Assembly: GCA_964599775.1 (NCBI GenBank)
Contig: CAZRGZ010000003.1
Coordinates: forward strand, 31,471 to 95,470
Direction of reading: 5' to 3'
DNA: 64,000 nt
DNA from: CAZRGZ01 sp964599775
GTDB lineage: Bacteria; Patescibacteriota; Saccharimonadia; Saccharimonadales; Saccharimonadaceae
Shown here: in pieces, positions 51,318 to 60,476 of the stretch
Layout: each line of letters opens with the position of its first letter
How positions within the stretch are numbered: position 1 is the first letter of the stretch
Notes under the pieces: model-generated
Seen by the model: only the letters and a program-made list of their open reading frames with translations
The model's database searches: none
Told to the model about the DNA's origin: nothing
Made by a program: the position numbers and the translations under genes

Positions 51318-52220
51318 CTATTGCCGGTTGTCAAGCTTCGACCGGATATGTTCCATAAGATCTGGACCGAGCTCTTCATGCGCCAAACCAAAATCAATGA
51401 CTGTTTTTAAGTATTCCAGTTTATCGCCGGTATCATAATATGCACCATTTTGAATTTCATAGGCATAGTAATCGTGGTTATCGTCGATCATACGTTGCAT
51501 GATGGGCTGAACCATAAACTCGCCATTGCCATCAAATGTTTCTGCAGCTTGCTCAAGATACTTGAAGAAATCACCCGTAAGTAAAAAGCTACTTACAGAA
51601 GCCATGTCAGAAGGCGCGTTTTCTTTTCCAGGCTTCTCAACAATATGAGACACTTTAAGAAGCCCCTCTTCTACTACGTCGCCAGCCACTATCCCATATT
51701 TTTTATATTCATCGTCAGATTTTACCTTCTTGCATGAAAGTACTGCACCACCATGCTGCTCGTAGACGTTAATCATCTGCTCAAAACGACTTGGCGATGC
51801 AACAAAAAAATCATCCGCCAAAGTGTAAATGAATGGCTCATCATCGCCAATCAAATGAGCTGCGCTTTTTAGTGGTGTTGCATTCCCGTACGGCCCTTTT
51901 TGCCGAATATAGATAAAGTTTGCCAAGTTAGAGAGCTGCATAAGCTCATCTATAAGATGCTGCTTTTTTGCCCCGCCAGCTCGTAAATTTGCCAGCAAAT
52001 CTTCATTAGCCACATCAAAATGGTCTTCAATCGCGCGTTTGGTGCTACTCCCGACAATTATAATATCTTCGATACCAGCTGCAACAAGCTCTTCTGCAAC
52101 ATATTGAATAATCGGTTTATCGATGAGCGGGATCATTTCCTTAGGCATTGCTTTGGTTTGCGGCAAAAAGCGTGTTCCAAACCCTGCCGCTGCTATTATC
52201 GCCTTGGTTGGTTTCTTCAT
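51318..52220 (-). CDS. galU: UTP--glucose-1-phosphate uridylyltransferase
   Basis: Makes UDP-glucose for glycans and wall polymers. 300 residues with the nucleotidyltransferase start AAAGFGTRFLPQTKAMPKEMIP, IIQYVAEELVAAGIEDIIIV, the DD metal motif in YTLADDFFV, and VEKPGKENAPS. Length normal. GAAAGGAGG precedes the ATG with 9-nt spacing. 64 nt downstream of gatB, possibly its own unit. Confidence 0.95.
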   Translation of the reverse strand: MKKPTKAIIAAAGFGTRFLPQTKAMPKEMIPLIDKPIIQYVAEELVAAGIEDIIIVGSSTKRAIEDHFDVANEDLLANLRAGGAKKQHLIDELMQLSNLANFIYIRQKGPYGNATPLKSAAHLIGDDEPFIYTLADDFFVASPSRFEQMINVYEQHGGAVLSCKKVKSDDEYKKYGIVAGDVVEEGLLKVSHIVEKPGKENAPSDMASVSSFLLTGDFFKYLEQAAETFDGNGEFMVQPIMQRMIDDNHDYYAYEIQNGAYYDTGDKLEYLKTVIDFGLAHEELGPDLMEHIRSKLDNRQ

Positions 52221-52284
52221 ATTATTACCCCTCCTTTCGTCAGGTTCCGTTTCAATTATACCCCTCTTTGCAGGGTAATGCGAC

Positions 52285-53739
52285 TTATGCGTTAATACGT
52301 TTTCGTATCAATTGCTGTGCCAAAGCTGGGTTCGCCTTGCCTTTTGATAGCTTCATCACTTGGCCAACTAGGAAGCCAATGGCTTTGTCGTTGCCATTTT
52401 TTATATCTTCAACCGCTTTTTGCGCGCTTGGTTCAGCAAGCACTTGGTCAACGACGGCTAAAATTTCGTCTTCGTTACTTACCTGCAGTAAGTTTTTTCG
52501 CTCGGCAATCTTTCGTGGGGTATCTGCAGTATGGAGCATTTCATTGAAAATATCCTTGGCAGCGGTCGAGCTCAGTTCTTTTTTTTCAACCATGCCGGCA
52601 AGTTCAATAAACCGCGCGGGCTCTAAGGCCGCACTTTGCGCTTCGAGCCGTTCATCCTCATCGCTCACCGCGCTAGCAAACCAATGCGCCACGCGTTTAG
52701 CCACTGCGTCACCTGCCTCTTTTTGCACGTTCAGTACTAATTCAGCCGTTTCAAACGACGCTAATAGCGCATTGACTACCGACACATCCAGCCCAATACT
52801 CGCCCAAGCCGCACGATATTCGCCGGGCATCGTAGGCATACTACGTCGCACCAGCTCAATTTCTTCATCGGTCAGCACTACTGGCGGAATATCAGCATCA
52901 GGGAAATAACGATAATCCTGTGCGTCTTCTTTACTGCGCTGACTAAAGGTGCGCTGCTTGGCGTCATCCCAACCACGGGTTTCTTGCACAACTTTTTTGC
53001 CTTTTTCCAGCACTTCTACTTGGCGCTTGAACTCATATTCGGCAGCCCGCTCAATGCTCTTGAAGGAGTTAAGGTTTTTCGTTTCCGTTCGTGTGCCCCA
53101 TTCTTTTGCGCCTTTTTTGGCTACCGAAAGGTTCACGTCAAAGCGCATATTGCCATGATACAAATCACCAGCCGTCACACCGGCGAATGTCATTAGTTTA
53201 TAAAGTTCTTGTGCGTACGCTTTAGCTTCTTCTGGCGTGTGCATATCGGCTTCCGATACGATTTCAATCAGTGGCGTACCAGCACGGTTGAGGTCCACCA
53301 AACTATAGTCGCTATAATGCGTCAGCTTGCCCGCGTCCTCTTCCATGTGGGCATGGTGGATACGCACTTTCACCACACCACCACTTGGCAGTGGCGCTTC
53401 TACTACCCCAGGGCCAATGATAGGCTCGGCCAACTGGGTGATCTGGTAGCCCTTTGGCAGATCAGGGTAGAAATAGTGTTTACGCTCGAAGCGGCTGAGA
53501 CGAGCAATCTCACTTTTTAGCGCCAGACCTGCCTTTATGGCTAACCGTACGGCGCCTTCGTTAAGGACCGGCAATACGCCAGGAAAAGCAAAATCAATCG
53601 GGCTTACAGCGGTGTTTGGCGCTTTATCGCGGGCATCGTTATCCGAGCCTGAAAATAGTTTGGTTTTGGTATTGAGCTGTACATGGCATTCAATGCCAAT
53701 AGTCGCCTCGTATGTATCAAGAATTTCTTGCGTTATCAT
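52285..53739 (-). CDS. gatB: Aspartyl/glutamyl-tRNA amidotransferase subunit B
   Basis: Part of GatCAB, which converts Glu-tRNA-Gln (and Asp-tRNA-Asn) to the amide. 484 residues: kinase domain starting TIGIECHVQLNTKTKLF, FPGVLPVLNEGAV, PDLPKGYQITQ, then the helical and YqeY-like tail (about 335-484). The start follows the upstream stop by one base; GGAG 9 nt before. Last gene of gatC-gatA-x-gatB. No glnS is seen here. Confidence 0.96.
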   Translation of the reverse strand: MITQEILDTYEATIGIECHVQLNTKTKLFSGSDNDARDKAPNTAVSPIDFAFPGVLPVLNEGAVRLAIKAGLALKSEIARLSRFERKHYFYPDLPKGYQITQLAEPIIGPGVVEAPLPSGGVVKVRIHHAHMEEDAGKLTHYSDYSLVDLNRAGTPLIEIVSEADMHTPEEAKAYAQELYKLMTFAGVTAGDLYHGNMRFDVNLSVAKKGAKEWGTRTETKNLNSFKSIERAAEYEFKRQVEVLEKGKKVVQETRGWDDAKQRTFSQRSKEDAQDYRYFPDADIPPVVLTDEEIELVRRSMPTMPGEYRAAWASIGLDVSVVNALLASFETAELVLNVQKEAGDAVAKRVAHWFASAVSDEDERLEAQSAALEPARFIELAGMVEKKELSSTAAKDIFNEMLHTADTPRKIAERKNLLQVSNEDEILAVVDQVLAEPSAQKAVEDIKNGNDKAIGFLVGQVMKLSKGKANPALAQQLIRKRINA

Positions 53740-53740
53740 T

Positions 53741-54157
53741 TTATAGTGCTCCCATATCGCGTAGTGCGGTTCTGAATGCCTTAAGTGCTTGCCTGGTTTG
53801 CGACAGGTTCAACCTTACATCCGGCTCATGGGCAATTTGGTTACGTAATTTATGCGCCGTCCAAACACCATTGCGGTCTGAGAACATATCTTTAGCATTT
53901 TTCATACGCTCACCCATAGTTTGGCCTTTAATATGGCGGGCGCGCATAGCATGATCAAGCAATTTATCGGCATTAAGAATAGCGAGATGCCAAGAATGTT
54001 CATCTTTTGTGATACTTTGTTCGATTTTCAGCCATTTCGCGCGGTATTCATCTTTATTGAGTGACACTTGGCCCTTGCGGGTCAGCGCAACAATTACCCC
54101 TACTGCAATCGCCACTAGCAGCGCGACAAAAAGCATTATTAATACGACGTTATTCAT
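53741..54157 (-). CDS. Membrane-anchored protein with RNQIAH (HEPN-like) motif in gat operon
   Basis: 138 residues from ATG 54157 (MNNVVLIMLF), which overlaps the gatA stop; GGAGG lies 7 nt upstream. One N-terminal membrane helix (about 5-25), then an all-helical cytoplasmic domain (about 38-138) with WHLAILNADKLLDHAM and AHKLRNQIAHEPD. R-NQIA-H fits the HEPN RX4H pattern. Placed between gatA and gatB. Function unknown; the motif may also be purely structural. Confidence 0.65.
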   Translation of the reverse strand: MNNVVLIMLFVALLVAIAVGVIVALTRKGQVSLNKDEYRAKWLKIEQSITKDEHSWHLAILNADKLLDHAMRARHIKGQTMGERMKNAKDMFSDRNGVWTAHKLRNQIAHEPDVRLNLSQTRQALKAFRTALRDMGAL

Positions 54158-55559
54158 TGTTTTCCTCCAGAGTTCGAGCCAATGCGAGTATATCTGCATC
54201 CATACGCTTAGCGCCAATAATCTGCAGACCAACCGGGAGCCCTTCTTTAGTTTTGCCGGCTGGTACGCTAATTGCTGGCAATCCGGCTAGGCTAGAGGGT
54301 ACGGTCATGATATCGGCCAGATACATTTTTACAGGACTAGCGGTGTTTTCGCCCAACCGAAACGCTGGTGTCGGCGCTACTGGCCCAAGCAGTGCGTCGT
54401 AAGTCGCAAATAGTTCATTAAACTGTTCGATGAGCAATGTACGGGCTTTTTGCGCTTTTTGGTAATAAGCGTCAAAATACCCACTCGAAAGGACATAATT
54501 ACCAATCATAATACGGCGTTTATTTTCGGGCATAAAGCCCTGGCTTCGCGATTTTTCAAACACTGCTTCGAGCGTTTTCGCCTCGGGCGCCCGCACCCCA
54601 TAGCGCACCCCATCAAAACGCGCTAAGTTAGAGCTGAGTTCGGCTGGCACAATAATGTAATACATTGCCAATGCATATTTTACCAGTGGGAGTGAGACTT
54701 CTTCGACCGTGTGGCCTTCGTCTTTCAACTCGTTTATCTTCATCTGCACCAATTGACGTACATCACTATCGACGCCCTCGTCCATAAACTCTTTAATCAC
54801 GCCGTAACGCTTCTTGCCTGCGGTGGTAGTATTTGGTGCAAAAAAATCTGGCAAGGTGGTGCTATCACGATCATCGCGACCTGCCATGATGCTCATTACT
54901 AGTTCAGCATCAGCAACGGTGTGCGTGAGCGGGCCAATCACGTCAGTACTGCTCGCCATTGCCACAACGCCAAACCGACTGACCGTCCCATAGGTCGGCT
55001 TAACACCGATAACACCGTTAAAGCTAGCGGGTTGACGAATCGAACCACCGGTATCGGTACCAAGCGCAAACGGCACAATATCGAGTGCGACTGCAACGGC
55101 CGAACCGCCAGAGCTCCCGCCTGCCACGCGCGTTTCATCGACCGCATTCTTCGTCGGGCCAAAAGCTGAATTCTCAGTACTGCCACCATGGGCAAAGGCA
55201 TCAAGGTTAGCCTTACCGATGCAAATGGCGCCTTCAGCTTCTAGCCTTTCGATGGCGGTCGCTTGAAATGGCGCTTCAAAATTCTTGAGCATGGTACTCG
55301 CAGCGGTGGTCGGACCACCAAAAGTCAAGAAGTTATCTTTCGCAACAAACGGGACACCAGCAAGCCGCCCTACCTTTTCGCCACTTTTTATCTTTTCATC
55401 AATTATTGCTGCCCGTTCACGCGCGCGCTCGGCACTAATACTTAGCATCGCATTATAATTGGTGGCATTTTCCGCCCGCATTAATGCTTCCTCAATAAAC
55501 TGCAGGGCTGTTTTCTTGCCACTCGTGACTGCTTGGACAATTGGGGCAATTCTACTCAT
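54150..55559 (-). CDS. gatA: Aspartyl/glutamyl-tRNA amidotransferase subunit A
   Basis: Amidase subunit that releases ammonia from glutamine. 469 residues from ATG 55559 (MSRIAPIVQAV), overlapping the gatC stop. Amidase signature with the Lys-Ser-Ser triad: GVPFVAKDNF (Lys), GGSSGGSAVAVA (Ser), and GTDTGGSIRQPA (nucleophile Ser). The longer frame back to 55610 lies within gatC and is rejected. Confidence 0.96.
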   Translation of the reverse strand: MSRIAPIVQAVTSGKKTALQFIEEALMRAENATNYNAMLSISAERARERAAIIDEKIKSGEKVGRLAGVPFVAKDNFLTFGGPTTAASTMLKNFEAPFQATAIERLEAEGAICIGKANLDAFAHGGSTENSAFGPTKNAVDETRVAGGSSGGSAVAVALDIVPFALGTDTGGSIRQPASFNGVIGVKPTYGTVSRFGVVAMASSTDVIGPLTHTVADAELVMSIMAGRDDRDSTTLPDFFAPNTTTAGKKRYGVIKEFMDEGVDSDVRQLVQMKINELKDEGHTVEEVSLPLVKYALAMYYIIVPAELSSNLARFDGVRYGVRAPEAKTLEAVFEKSRSQGFMPENKRRIMIGNYVLSSGYFDAYYQKAQKARTLLIEQFNELFATYDALLGPVAPTPAFRLGENTASPVKMYLADIMTVPSSLAGLPAISVPAGKTKEGLPVGLQIIGAKRMDADILALARTLEENNE

Positions 55560-55851
55560 TATTAAGCACCTTTGGTACCTTAAACTGACCATCTTTTTGG
55601 TCAGGTGCATTTTCCATCAATTGTTCCTGGCTCACGCCATAATCAATGATTTCATCCGGCCGGGTAACATGTTCAAGACCCGTCACCTGGTAGGTTGGCT
55701 TCACGCCATCAGTATCCAGTTCGCTAAGCAGCTCGACATAGTTCAAAATCGCCTCTAGCTCGGTCTGCAGGCGCTCAGTTTCGTCATTACTGACACTTAT
55801 TCCACTGAGGTGAGCGAGCTTTCTCACCTCTTCATTTGAGATCTTCGACAT
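55552..55851 (-). CDS. gatC: Aspartyl/glutamyl-tRNA amidotransferase subunit C
   Basis: Small subunit wrapping the GatA-GatB interface. 99 residues from ATG 55851 (MSKISNEEVRKLAHLSGI), with the family pattern VRKLAHLSGI, LNYVELLSELDTDGVKPT and the C-terminal RPDE...NAPDQKDGQFKVPKVL. TATACT lies 8 nt upstream of the ATG, so the operon is probably transcribed with almost no leader. Confidence 0.95.
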   Translation of the reverse strand: MSKISNEEVRKLAHLSGISVSNDETERLQTELEAILNYVELLSELDTDGVKPTYQVTGLEHVTRPDEIIDYGVSQEQLMENAPDQKDGQFKVPKVLNNE

Positions 55852-55983
55852 ATACTTATAGTATACACGCATTTCGTTTGCCACACCACCCAAGCATACT
55901 TGATATTAATGAGCTAAAATTAAGCACAATAAACCACTAAATTGCTAAAAATTATATTGCACTAGAACCCAAGACCAGGTACT

Positions 55984-56904
55984 ATGAACTCGATGGAGGG
56001 ATACACATACAATACACCTGACCCTAACGGGGCTACTCCCGAATCGGTTCCACGTACACAGGAATCGGAGGCGAGCTGGCAGTTAAAAGCCGCAGAAGCG
56101 TATATACCGCCTAATGATCAGTTGGTCGTTAGACATTTAGGCACAGGTATGGATGCTACCGCGGCACTCATTGAGCATAATGAACAACTGTTAGTCGCAC
56201 ATAGGCCGAAGGAAGGTAAAGACTTTGGCCCCTCGCTCGCCAATAGACTTGACACACTCCATAAGCTAAAAGCCCTGGAAACCGAACGTGTAAAAACGTT
56301 ACACTCGTACAATCCGGAGAACGGAGAAGTAATCGCAACTTACGTTTCTGGCGAGTCAATTGATGAAACAGATAAGTACAATGAAATCAGTTATGAAGAT
56401 ACTGAAGCAGCAATACACATTTTAAAAGGTATCCACCAGCTTGGCATTGCAGTTGATCATGATTTAATTTACAGCGAGGAAGGCTTTGGATGGACGGATT
56501 TCTATAGCGAAGGACGATCTCTTGAGGGTCAAGTGCAAGAATTTTCCGGCTTAATTGCCAAAGGCGCACTCCGAACGCCAACGACCGAACAAGAACACAA
56601 AAAGGAGGCAAAAAGAATAGAAAAAGCCATAGAAATTATAAAAAACATTGAAATTATTATCGCAAGGGACAATGATGTGACGCTTGAAGCCTATGCCTCT
56701 ATTCGTATGCATACAATAGACATGATCGCGGGACTTAAAGCTATTGCTGAGCTATATAGTCAAGGCGATTATGATAAAACTACTATTGAAAACATATTAG
56801 AAGAAAACAATTCGATAAACCCAGCATTTCATCCCTACTCGAAAACTCCAGAAGATGAGGCTTTTGACGACCTAGACGCGTTAGTCGCAAGCCTCAACAT
56901 CTAG
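55984..56904 (+). CDS. Hypothetical protein, possibly a degenerate kinase fold
   Basis: 306 residues. Acidic, no membrane helix. The middle part (RLDTLHKLKALETERVKTLHSY..EVIATYVSGESI..AIHILKGIHQLGIAVDHDLIY..GFGWTDFYSEG) runs in the order of a protein-kinase-like C-lobe. GIAVDHDLIY sits where the catalytic H-x-D loop would be, and TDF where DFG-like would be. A helical tail follows (about 195-280). The match is by eye only and key residues are weak, so it may be a pseudokinase or unrelated. Convergent with uvrB, overlapping by 4 nt. Confidence 0.5.
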   Translation: MNSMEGYTYNTPDPNGATPESVPRTQESEASWQLKAAEAYIPPNDQLVVRHLGTGMDATAALIEHNEQLLVAHRPKEGKDFGPSLANRLDTLHKLKALETERVKTLHSYNPENGEVIATYVSGESIDETDKYNEISYEDTEAAIHILKGIHQLGIAVDHDLIYSEEGFGWTDFYSEGRSLEGQVQEFSGLIAKGALRTPTTEQEHKKEAKRIEKAIEIIKNIEIIIARDNDVTLEAYASIRMHTIDMIAGLKAIAELYSQGDYDKTTIENILEENNSINPAFHPYSKTPEDEAFDDLDALVASLNI

Positions 56905-58877
56905 CTTGCCTGTTTCGCTTTAATTTCATCTATTAAATCCCTTAACTCCGCTGCCTTCTCAAATTCCAAATTCGCTGCAGCCAGTTCCATTTGGCCAGTA
57001 AGTTCTTTTATAAGATGGCCGTACTCATCTTTCGGTATTTTCTTGAGGTCAATTTTTGGCTTTTTGTCCTCCTCTTTCGCCGGAATAATCGAACGTAGAC
57101 CTTCATCGATTTCTTTGGCGATTCCTTCAGGCGTAATGCCATGCTCTTTGTTGTAGGCCTCCTGAATGGCGCGGCGGCGGTTGGTTTCGTCGATGGCAAA
57201 CTGCATAGACTTTGTGATGATATCGCCATACATCACCACGCGGCCTTCGAGGTGGCGAGCGGCACGGCCAATCGTCTGTATTAAGGAGCTACTGCTCCGC
57301 AAGAAGCCCTCTTTATCGGCATCCATAATCGCTACTAGGCTTACCTCTGGCAGGTCGAGCCCTTCACGTAGCAAGTTGATACCAACTAGCACATCGTAAA
57401 CACCCAACCGCAAGTCACGTAAAATATCACCGCGCTCCAATGTATCGACATCCGAGTGTAGATAGGCAGTTTTAATGCCCAACTCTTGCAAGTAGGTACT
57501 TAAGTCTTCTGCCATGCGCTTGGTAAGCGTGGTGACGAGCACGCGATGCCGCTTATCAACAGTATCGCGCACTTCGGCTATTAAATCATCAATTTGCCCT
57601 TCAGTTGGGCGAACTTCAATCGGCGGGTCTAACAGGCCTGTCGGACGAATCACTTGCTGGGCTGGTTCGGGCGAACGACTCAGTTCATACTCTCCGGGCG
57701 TTGCCGATACATAAATAACTTGATTAATGTGGTTTTGGAATTCACTAAATGTCAGTGGCCGATTATCCAACGCACTGGGGAGCCGAAAACCGTGCTCTAC
57801 CAGTATTTCTTTACGTGCCCGATCGCCATTGTACATACCACGAACTTGTGGAATAGTCATGTGCGACTCATCTATAAGCATCAAGAAATCATCTGGGAAG
57901 TAGTCCAGCAATGTGGCTGGCTGCTCGCCTTCTTCGCGGTTGGTCAAGTAGCGCGAATAGTTCTCAATACCTTTAACAAACCCAGTCTCTTCGAGCATTT
58001 CTAGGTCATATTTGGTGCGTTGGCCTAGCCGCTGCGCTTCGAGTAGCTTATTGTGTTTTTCAAAATAAGCCAGACGCTCTTCCAACTCAAACTTGATCTT
58101 TTCAATCGCTATTTTTACTTTGTCTTGCGGCGTGACATAGTGACTACCAGGGAATATGCTTACCTTTTCTGGCTCTGCTAAAATCTCACCCGTTAATGGA
58201 TCGATTTCCGTCAAACGGTCAATCTCATCGCCAAAGAATTCAATCCTGTAGGCCGTCTCGCCACCCGCTGGAAATACATCCACCACATCGCCTCGCACGC
58301 GGAAAGTCGAACGCTGAAAATCAATATCGTTGCGATGATACTGAATGTCTGTCAGCCATCGAATAAATTTATCTTGCGCCCGGCGTTCACCCTTTTTCAC
58401 GGTAATTGCCATTTCGCCATAGTCGCCTGGCGAGCCGATGCCATATATACAGCTCACGCTGGCGACAATAATTACATCACGCCGGCTCAAAAGTGCAGCG
58501 GTGGCTGCGTGGCGCAAACGATCAATTTCTTCGTTGATTTTGCTATCTTTTTCAATATAAGTATCACTGCTAGCAATATAGGCTTCTGGCTGATAATAAT
58601 CGAAATAACTCACGAAATAATGCACTTCGTTGTCCGGGAAAAACGCCTTAAACTCCGAAAACAGCTGCGCCGCCAGTGTTTTATTGTGCGCCAGCACCAG
58701 CGTAGGCACACCGCGCTGCTGAATAAGGTTCGCCATAGTGAAAGTCTTACCGGAACCAGTCACCCCTAGCAGTGTCTGTTCACGCTCGCCATTTTTGAGC
58801 CCATTCGCAAGCTGGGCAATCGCTGTCGGCTGATCGCCCGTTGGTGCATAATCGGTTTTGAGTTTGAAAGGATTCAC
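56901..58877 (-). CDS. uvrB: UvrABC system protein B
   Basis: DNA damage-verifying helicase-like subunit of nucleotide excision repair. 658 residues from GTG 58877 (MNPFKLKTDY): Walker A GVTGSGKTF, the YYQPEAYI beta-hairpin, helicase motifs (DESH, LREGLDLPEV, QTIGRAARH) and the C-terminal UVR motif (MELAAANLEFEKAAELRDLI). TACAAT is 6 nt before the GTG, so the transcript is probably leaderless and the earlier TTG is rejected. Confidence 0.96.
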   Translation of the reverse strand: MNPFKLKTDYAPTGDQPTAIAQLANGLKNGEREQTLLGVTGSGKTFTMANLIQQRGVPTLVLAHNKTLAAQLFSEFKAFFPDNEVHYFVSYFDYYQPEAYIASSDTYIEKDSKINEEIDRLRHAATAALLSRRDVIIVASVSCIYGIGSPGDYGEMAITVKKGERRAQDKFIRWLTDIQYHRNDIDFQRSTFRVRGDVVDVFPAGGETAYRIEFFGDEIDRLTEIDPLTGEILAEPEKVSIFPGSHYVTPQDKVKIAIEKIKFELEERLAYFEKHNKLLEAQRLGQRTKYDLEMLEETGFVKGIENYSRYLTNREEGEQPATLLDYFPDDFLMLIDESHMTIPQVRGMYNGDRARKEILVEHGFRLPSALDNRPLTFSEFQNHINQVIYVSATPGEYELSRSPEPAQQVIRPTGLLDPPIEVRPTEGQIDDLIAEVRDTVDKRHRVLVTTLTKRMAEDLSTYLQELGIKTAYLHSDVDTLERGDILRDLRLGVYDVLVGINLLREGLDLPEVSLVAIMDADKEGFLRSSSSLIQTIGRAARHLEGRVVMYGDIITKSMQFAIDETNRRRAIQEAYNKEHGITPEGIAKEIDEGLRSIIPAKEEDKKPKIDLKKIPKDEYGHLIKELTGQMELAAANLEFEKAAELRDLIDEIKAKQAS

Positions 58878-58917
58878 TCTTTTATTGTACTGCAAAAGAG
58901 GTGAAAGTGCGACTTAA

Positions 58918-59451
58918 CTACTCTTCTGTCACCGCTTCACCCTCAGTTCGCTTCAGGGTCGAAGCGATCGCTTTGGCCACTTCGTCAAACTCCTCACGCT
59001 CTGCTTCATGGTAGCAGCTTTGGTAGTCAACCTGTAGTACGTACTGTGTATTATCCACCGTTGCCTTGTAGTCATCGCTCACATTGGCATCATCAGCATT
59101 GGCAGTACGCAGCAGAGCGAATTTCCCATCATGATCACTCGGGCATTCGCTTTCCGCTTCGGCTAACTTCGATGCCATCAGTTGCGCTGCACCACTTTCA
59201 TTCACGCTATAGGTAATTTCACCCGCTGATTCTGGCACTTCGAAGGTCAGTCCCATTTCGCTAATAGTGACCGTTTGCTTCTTTTCAACCGGTGCCGTCG
59301 CTATAGGCTGGCTGTCTGCCGCATTTTCTGCAGCAATCTGCGCTTTCTCGGCTTCGCTATAGCGCCACACGATCAGCCCAATAGCAACAGCAAAAACAAT
59401 CACCAAAATAACAACTTCTATGCTTCCCCGTTGTTTCTGTTTTCGTTGCAT
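58918..59451 (-). CDS. Single-pass membrane-anchored hypothetical protein
   Basis: 177 residues from ATG 59451 (MQRKQKQRGS), AAAGGAG 5 nt upstream. Membrane helix at about 11-28, an Ala/Glu linker, then an exported domain with MGLTFEVPESAGEITYSV and two cysteines (SECPSD, YQSCYHE) that could pair. No recognised family; small anchored surface proteins of this form are frequent in CPR genomes. Confidence 0.65.
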   Translation of the reverse strand: MQRKQKQRGSIEVVILVIVFAVAIGLIVWRYSEAEKAQIAAENAADSQPIATAPVEKKQTVTISEMGLTFEVPESAGEITYSVNESGAAQLMASKLAEAESECPSDHDGKFALLRTANADDANVSDDYKATVDNTQYVLQVDYQSCYHEAEREEFDEVAKAIASTLKRTEGEAVTEE

Positions 59452-59528
59452 GCCCACTCCTTTCTTATGATTGAATATATCTACTTTCTATCATACTACT
59501 TTTACAACATTTTCGTAAAGTATATACG

Positions 59529-59672
59529 AAAACCTCCTCGGTCCATGAATTTTCGCTACGGGTGGCGCCCGGCGGGGCAGCACCCAAAAAATATTTTTAC
59601 TTTAGTAAAAAATTTTTAGGGGCGGACCGGGTGACAGGACCCGTTGAGATTAATGGAATATGGGGAGGTTTT
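59529..59672 (+). ncRNA. Candidate structured RNA
   Basis: A closed multi-branch fold can be drawn by eye. Outer stem AAAACCTCC (59529-59537)/GGAGGTTTT (59664-59672); second stem CGGTCC (59539-59544)/GGACCG (59624-59629). A stem GGGTG-gc-GCCC/GGGC-ag-CACCC (59560-59585) and an A/T stem (59594-59611) branch inside; an alternative CGGGT/ACCCG (59628-59643) overlaps the second stem. TATATA at 59521-59526 would start transcription at the base of the outer stem. No known riboswitch or RNA class recognised. Could act in cis on the LOG gene or be free-standing; the strand is inferred from the promoter. Confidence 0.45.
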
Positions 59673-59729
59673 GACAGTTCATACTAGCTCGGCTAGAGAA
59701 ACATGTCAAATATGTGTATACTAGCCAGT

Positions 59730-60476
59730 ATGAATGAATCTTCCACGCCCGCAACTATAGCCGATCGCGCGCACTTGATGGAAGCGGCACGAGAGCGATT
59801 AATGCACACCAGTCAGGAGTTCGCGACTGCCTACGAAATCTTAAAACAGTACGACCGCACCGTTACCTTCTTTGGCTCGGCCCGGACTCCTGAAGATAAT
59901 CCGTATTACCAACGAGCCCGCGCACTCGCCAAACAACTAGCCCTTGATGGCTTTGCCATTACCACAGGCGGCGGTGCTGGTATTATGCAAGCGGCCAACC
60001 ATGGCGCTTACGATGCTATGAAGCCGTCTATTGGATTTAATATTAAGCTCCCTCATGAACAAGTCTTAAATCAATATGTCAGCCAAAGCGCCTCATTCCA
60101 TTACTTCTTTACCCGCAAGGTAATGCTCGTTTTTTTCTCGAGCGCAATTATTGTTTTTCCCGGTGGCTTCGGTACCATCGATGAGTTAGCAGAAGCCCTC
60201 ACGCTTATTCAAACGAAAAAAGTACCGCGCGTCCCTGTGATTCTTATGGGTAAAGAGTATTGGCAGCACTTTGACGATTTCGTACGGGTAGACATGCTGG
60301 AGAACCACCTTATTTCAAAGGGTGACGAGCAGCTATACACTATTACCGATGACCCAGAAGAAGCACGCCGAATTGTACTAGAACATGCAGACATTACCGT
60401 AGCTGAAGCAGTTGAAATGCCCGCACATTCAGATGAAGAGGCTCGACGGGAGCGAACGGGGGCTAGGCCAAATTAA
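59730..60476 (+). CDS. LOG-family protein (lysine decarboxylase-like / nucleotide phosphoribohydrolase)
   Basis: 248 residues from ATG 59730 (MNESSTPATI), 7 nt after TATACT (59717-59722), so likely leaderless; the upstream ATG at 59703 precedes the -10 box. Rossmann-like LOG fold with TVTFFGSAR, ITTGGGAGIMQAAN, and the catalytic PGGFGTIDEL. Proteins of this family cleave ribose-5-phosphate from nucleoside monophosphates (cytokinin-activating LOG). Overlaps the convergent downstream gene by 14 nt. Confidence 0.85.
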   Translation: MNESSTPATIADRAHLMEAARERLMHTSQEFATAYEILKQYDRTVTFFGSARTPEDNPYYQRARALAKQLALDGFAITTGGGAGIMQAANHGAYDAMKPSIGFNIKLPHEQVLNQYVSQSASFHYFFTRKVMLVFFSSAIIVFPGGFGTIDELAEALTLIQTKKVPRVPVILMGKEYWQHFDDFVRVDMLENHLISKGDEQLYTITDDPEEARRIVLEHADITVAEAVEMPAHSDEEARRERTGARPN

